Part shown: positions 62,301 to 64,000 of the stretch, piece after piece
Numbering within the stretch: position 1 is the stretch's first letter
Layout of the letters: every line of letters starts with the position of its first letter
Origin: an uncultured Verrucomicrobiota bacterium
GTDB taxonomy: Bacteria > Verrucomicrobiota > Verrucomicrobiia > Opitutales > Opitutaceae
DNA: 64,000 nucleotides
NCBI GenBank assembly: GCA_903898675.1
Contig: CAIUGM010000004.1
Location: 16,450 to 80,449 of the forward strand
Direction of reading: 5' to 3'
Notes under the pieces: model-generated
The model's input: the letters and a program-made list of their open reading frames with translations, nothing else
Told to the model about the DNA's origin: nothing
Database searches by the model: none
Translations under genes and position numbers: made by a program

Positions 62301-62973
62301 CGTCGCGGTCGTAGTCGCAAAAAGCCGCCATGACCGATGCATCCACCACGGCCAAACCACGGGCGGCGGCTTCTTCCTTGAAGGTGCCATCACCCTGGTT
62401 GATGTAGAGCAGATTGGGGGCGTTGTACCGGCAGACATAGATGTCCAGCAGCCCGTCATTGTTCACGTCAACGAACGTCGCCCCCTGTTTCCAGATGGCG
62501 GCAGCCTCGCCCTTGTCCTCCACCCCGGCCTTCGCCGTGACATCTTCGAACTTCCAGTTGCCGAGATTGCGAAACAGCCGGCAACTTTCCGTCTTGCTGA
62601 CCACAAATATGTCCGGCCGGCCGTCGCCATCGTAGTCGCCGATCGCGACACCCGTACCGACGGCGCCGACGGCGAATTCGTCATAGTGACCCTGGCCCAT
62701 GCGGGGATCCTTGTACCCCGCCCTGGTTTCCCGGGGCTCGGCATAGTTGTTTTCGGTGATGATGCCGGTGTCGGCGGAAGGCAGCGTGGCAAACATCGTT
62801 TTGCCTTTGGGCCCGGAGCGGGCGGCCAGCGGTATTTCACTCAGCCCCGGAACTGATACCTCCGCCCTCATGGGCAAAGCGGCGAAGAGGGCGCCGATGA
62901 AAATGAAACAGGACGGTATGTGCCGATGGGCACCACTTGCCGGGGAAATGAGGGTGGGCTCGACCGGCGACAT
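59311..62973 (-). CDS. large FG-GAP/VCBS repeat protein with two ASPIC/UnbV domains (CRTAC1-like)
   Basis: This is a 1220-residue exported protein. After a signal peptide (FIFIGALFAALPMRAEVSV) come many FG-GAP repeats with Ca-binding loops (DYDGDGRPD, DVNNDGLLDIY, DLNNDGLIDLL, DLDGDGDLDLV), forming a beta-propeller at about 80-540. An ASPIC/UnbV domain (about 540-640, RFGVGAVIRIETDAGIQVRQ) follows. A second FG-GAP set (about 650-1110) and a second UnbV-type domain (TAIGARVTLEFADGTTRTG) close the protein, so the whole unit looks duplicated. The family includes CRTAC1 and many uncharacterised Verrucomicrobia and Planctomycetes proteins; function is unknown, with surface adhesion or glycan handling suspected. 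It is isolated, with no partner on the strand. Confidence 0.88.
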   Translation of the reverse strand: MSPVEPTLISPASGAHRHIPSCFIFIGALFAALPMRAEVSVPGLSEIPLAARSGPKGKTMFATLPSADTGIITENNYAEPRETRAGYKDPRMGQGHYDEFAVGAVGTGVAIGDYDGDGRPDIFVVSKTESCRLFRNLGNWKFEDVTAKAGVEDKGEAAAIWKQGATFVDVNNDGLLDIYVCRYNAPNLLYINQGDGTFKEEAAARGLAVVDASVMAAFCDYDRDGWLDVLIQTNLLDGATHPNGQRNLLFHNNRDGTFTNVTDRAGISGEAQGHSVIWWDYDGDGWPDIYVANDFAAPDILYHNNRDGTFTNVIDQVVPHMPYSSMGSDLGDLNNDGLIDLLASEMAATTHQKDQRTMAPTRGQALDPPDNSTAAPQYYRNALYLNTGTGHCLEAAFLAGLDATDWTWSVRFEDLDNDGRLDLFVTNGMHRELHNTDLISRLGSAQSLAERERMQRNAPVLVEHHLAFRNLGDLKFANVGAAWGLDENGVSFGAAFGDLDGDGDLDLVYTNYKKGVTVLRNDSDTGHRVIFALRGTQSNRFGVGAVIRIETDAGIQVRQLVLARGVLSSSEPVLHFGLGESTLIRRVTVSWPSGQIQSFANLAVDRRFTVTEPVAPAAPPANPPVRPTGQFTEVSQAMNLSIIAHENAVDELGSNSLLPVRQNRRGPGVAVGDLNGDGKDDLIFGGTPLDAAQVRLAGPDNQFAGGPARALADDRSVNDGPSLIFDADGDGTNDLLLTASGVGQPAGSPAYQPRLYLNDGHGNLRPAPADALPPLSLSVGAVAAADFNRDGLLDVFLGAKVVPGLYPFAPGSALLVNHGGRFEDVTDTLAPGLREVGMVTSALWSDVDGDGWPDLLLTLEWGHVKYFHNNQGKGFEDWTEKAGFAAAGTGWWTAIAAADFNEDGRMDYVVGNLGLNTQYRADANHPALLFTGDFKGDGTQQLIEAYYEGDRLYPWRTRKDLGAAIPSVLKRYPGNDSYARATLNEILGEGKLAAAQRYAATEFRSGVFLSQPDGTYRFEALPHLAQIAPLQGIVAGDFDGDGHADIYAVQNSYAPTPVVGRFDGGLSQLLRGDGQGHFTCVPPNESNLIVTGDAKALAEVDLNQDGWPDFVVTRNNSTSLAFLNQGVKGRHSLRIQLRGPAGNPTAIGARVTLEFADGTTRTGEVYAGSGYFSQSTAACFFGYTPANPPRQIHVRWPSGATSTHPIPPQSSTIVLAAPAP

Positions 62974-63317
62974 GCAGTGAGCAAATACAACGAACCACGA
63001 GCAGGGGGAGTCAAGGATTGGCTGATCGCGAGGGTGATCGGACAGGGCTTGCCCTCAAAGGAAGCACGAGATGCCAGAAATCTCGGCGGTCATTATCGTT
63101 CGCTTCAGAATCGACGAGGTTGGCCCCAAATTAGACCGTCAGGTTCCGCCAGCTCTGTTGCAGAATCCTTGTATTGTGAAATGGGCGAATTTCGCGTTGG
63201 CACCTCAAAGGCTCGCCCTGGCTTTGATCTCGTCACTGCGGGATCGGAGCCACAATTTCTGGCGATTTCCTCGCCCAAAGATCCAGCAGGAGAATACCCA
63301 TCGAAACGCGACGATTT
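62974..63317. other. 344-base gap without a recognisable gene
   Basis: The short open frames here lack family likeness or good starts. No repeat of the families seen elsewhere is present. The base composition becomes clearly less GC-rich than in the rest of the window. Confidence 0.5.
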
Positions 63318-63812
63318 ATGAAAAACATTAAAAGACTCTTATTTGTCGGTGTAAGCATCCTGAACTTACTCTTCGTCACTCCGGGCTGTATCTCGGCTGA
63401 GGCCTCACGAGCACAGGGCGACGAGCAAACTCTCTGGAGTCTGGAGCACTCGTATTGGCGCTACGTTCAGAACAATGACTTGGCGGCCTACGTAGACTTA
63501 TGGCACCCGAATTTTCTTGGTTGGCCGGCGGTAAGTTCCGCGCCAGTCACTAAAGACCACATCACGGATTGGATTACCTCACAAGCCAGTAAGGGTTTGG
63601 CATTCAAGACCGGTGAGTTCAAACCTGCCGCAATTCATGTTACTGGAGATATCGCCTCCGTGTGTTACTGGATCACGTATCAATTGGTGGGCAAAGATGG
63701 GAGCGGCCCGACATACACGGTGCGCATCACACATGCGTGGATCCGGGCTGGCAGCGATTGGCACATCATATCTGGGATGTCCATGCCTGAGCCGGAATCT
63801 GCGGCAAAGTGA
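63318..63812 (+). CDS. exported NTF2-like (SnoaL/DUF4440-type) protein
   Basis: This 164-residue protein has an N-terminal hydrophobic segment (LLFVGVSILNLLFVTPGC) whose Cys could be a lipid attachment site, though the lipobox is imperfect. The rest is one cone-shaped NTF2-like domain: LEHSYWRYVQNNDLAAYVDL and WHPNFLGWP near the start, then VTGDIASVCYWITYQL, VRITHAWIRAGSDWHIISGM. Many such proteins have no known role. Its base use is less GC-rich than the rest of the window, a possible sign of recent arrival next to the tRNA. Confidence 0.72.
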   Translation: MKNIKRLLFVGVSILNLLFVTPGCISAEASRAQGDEQTLWSLEHSYWRYVQNNDLAAYVDLWHPNFLGWPAVSSAPVTKDHITDWITSQASKGLAFKTGEFKPAAIHVTGDIASVCYWITYQLVGKDGSGPTYTVRITHAWIRAGSDWHIISGMSMPEPESAAK

Positions 63813-63955
63813 CAAGCCAAGCGGGACCGGGTCACCGCAAAGACTTACTAAACTAGAAGCAGTAGTTGGCCACAGGCCAATCGGAAGCTCTAGCTGTCCA
63901 GAACGGCCAACTATTGGTTCCGTCGACACAAAGCCCCTTTTCCGAAATTATGGAG

Positions 63956-64000
63956 TGGTGGGCCCACCGGGATTCGAACCCAGAACCAAGGGATTATGAG
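63956..64000 (-). tRNA. partial tRNA with anticodon CAU (Met or Ile2), 3' part
   Basis: Read on the minus strand, the window holds the 3' half: anticodon loop CTCATAA (anticodon at 63996-63998), 5-base variable loop, T-stem and TTCGAAT loop, then acceptor strand TGGGCCC, discriminator A and an encoded CCA (63956-63958). The window edge cuts the gene at about tRNA position 32. The anticodon stem is not the GGG/CCC type of an initiator. A lysidine-type Ile2 or an elongator Met tRNA are both possible; the closing bases look more like Ile2. Confidence 0.85.

Noticed and set aside
62920..63331. Small open frames before the NTF2-like gene
   Set aside because: They overlap each other, lack good starts and family motifs, and look non-coding.

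Overview
The window is GC-rich (apart from its last kilobase) and gene-dense. It has secreted glycoside hydrolases, a TonB-dependent receptor, DUF1080 and PQQ-like beta-propeller proteins, and a very large FG-GAP/ASPIC protein. This combination suggests a Gram-negative, polysaccharide-degrading Verrucomicrobiota bacterium, most likely Opitutaceae. That placement is inferred from gene content; no rRNA or other taxonomic marker is present.

Region 1 (1-17.0 kb) looks like a lipid biosynthesis and export locus. On the plus strand are a truncated phytanoyl-CoA-dioxygenase-like protein, TolC, an HlyD/DevB adaptor, two DevC-type permeases, an ABC ATPase fused to a cyclic-nucleotide-binding domain, and a glycosyltransferase-like protein. 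On the minus strand is a block coupled by 4-bp overlaps: a KS-ACP-DH-serine palmitoyltransferase megasynthase, a GNAT acyltransferase and an Aur1-like PAP2 protein. Divergent from it are a eukaryote-like 3-ketodihydrosphingosine reductase, a CDP-alcohol phosphatidyltransferase and a LicD-like protein. An inositol-3-phosphate synthase faces this block. Together these supply most steps for a decorated inositol-phosphoceramide-type sphingolipid and a DevBCA-TolC route for its export. This is the strongest candidate for an undescribed system.

Region 2 (17.2-43.6 kb) is a carbohydrate-use region: GH3, GH31 with PA14, periplasmic and cytoplasmic AGE-type 2-epimerases, GH5, GH28, two GH97, GH130 mannosylglucose phosphorylase and a GPH symporter. 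It includes a LacI regulator and three matching operator-like palindromes. The GH130, cytoplasmic epimerase and GPH transporter form a recognisable beta-mannan catabolic set. Inside this region lie an odd pair: a secreted T-fold (FolB-like) protein and a solute-binding protein fused to a pterin carbinolamine dehydratase domain.

Region 3 (43.9-64 kb) is mixed: purC, a GT2, a CNNM/CBS protein, a dicarboxylate symporter, a TonB receptor with a clear terminator, a purine permease with an 8-oxoguanine-type deaminase, a secreted SAM hydrolase, an AraC/aldo-keto reductase/cupin group, the FG-GAP/ASPIC protein, and a lower-GC end with an NTF2-like gene and a partial CAU tRNA.

The intergenic space is unusually rich in palindromes. 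There are several GTAG-headed REP/BIME-like families and a separate class of long inverted arms built from CACGGAT or CACGAAA triplets. Two large composite copies flank the GH5 gene. Their outer flanks are inverted relative to each other but their cores point the same way, which suggests that a core has flipped. No transposase, RAYT, CRISPR array or phage gene is present in the window.
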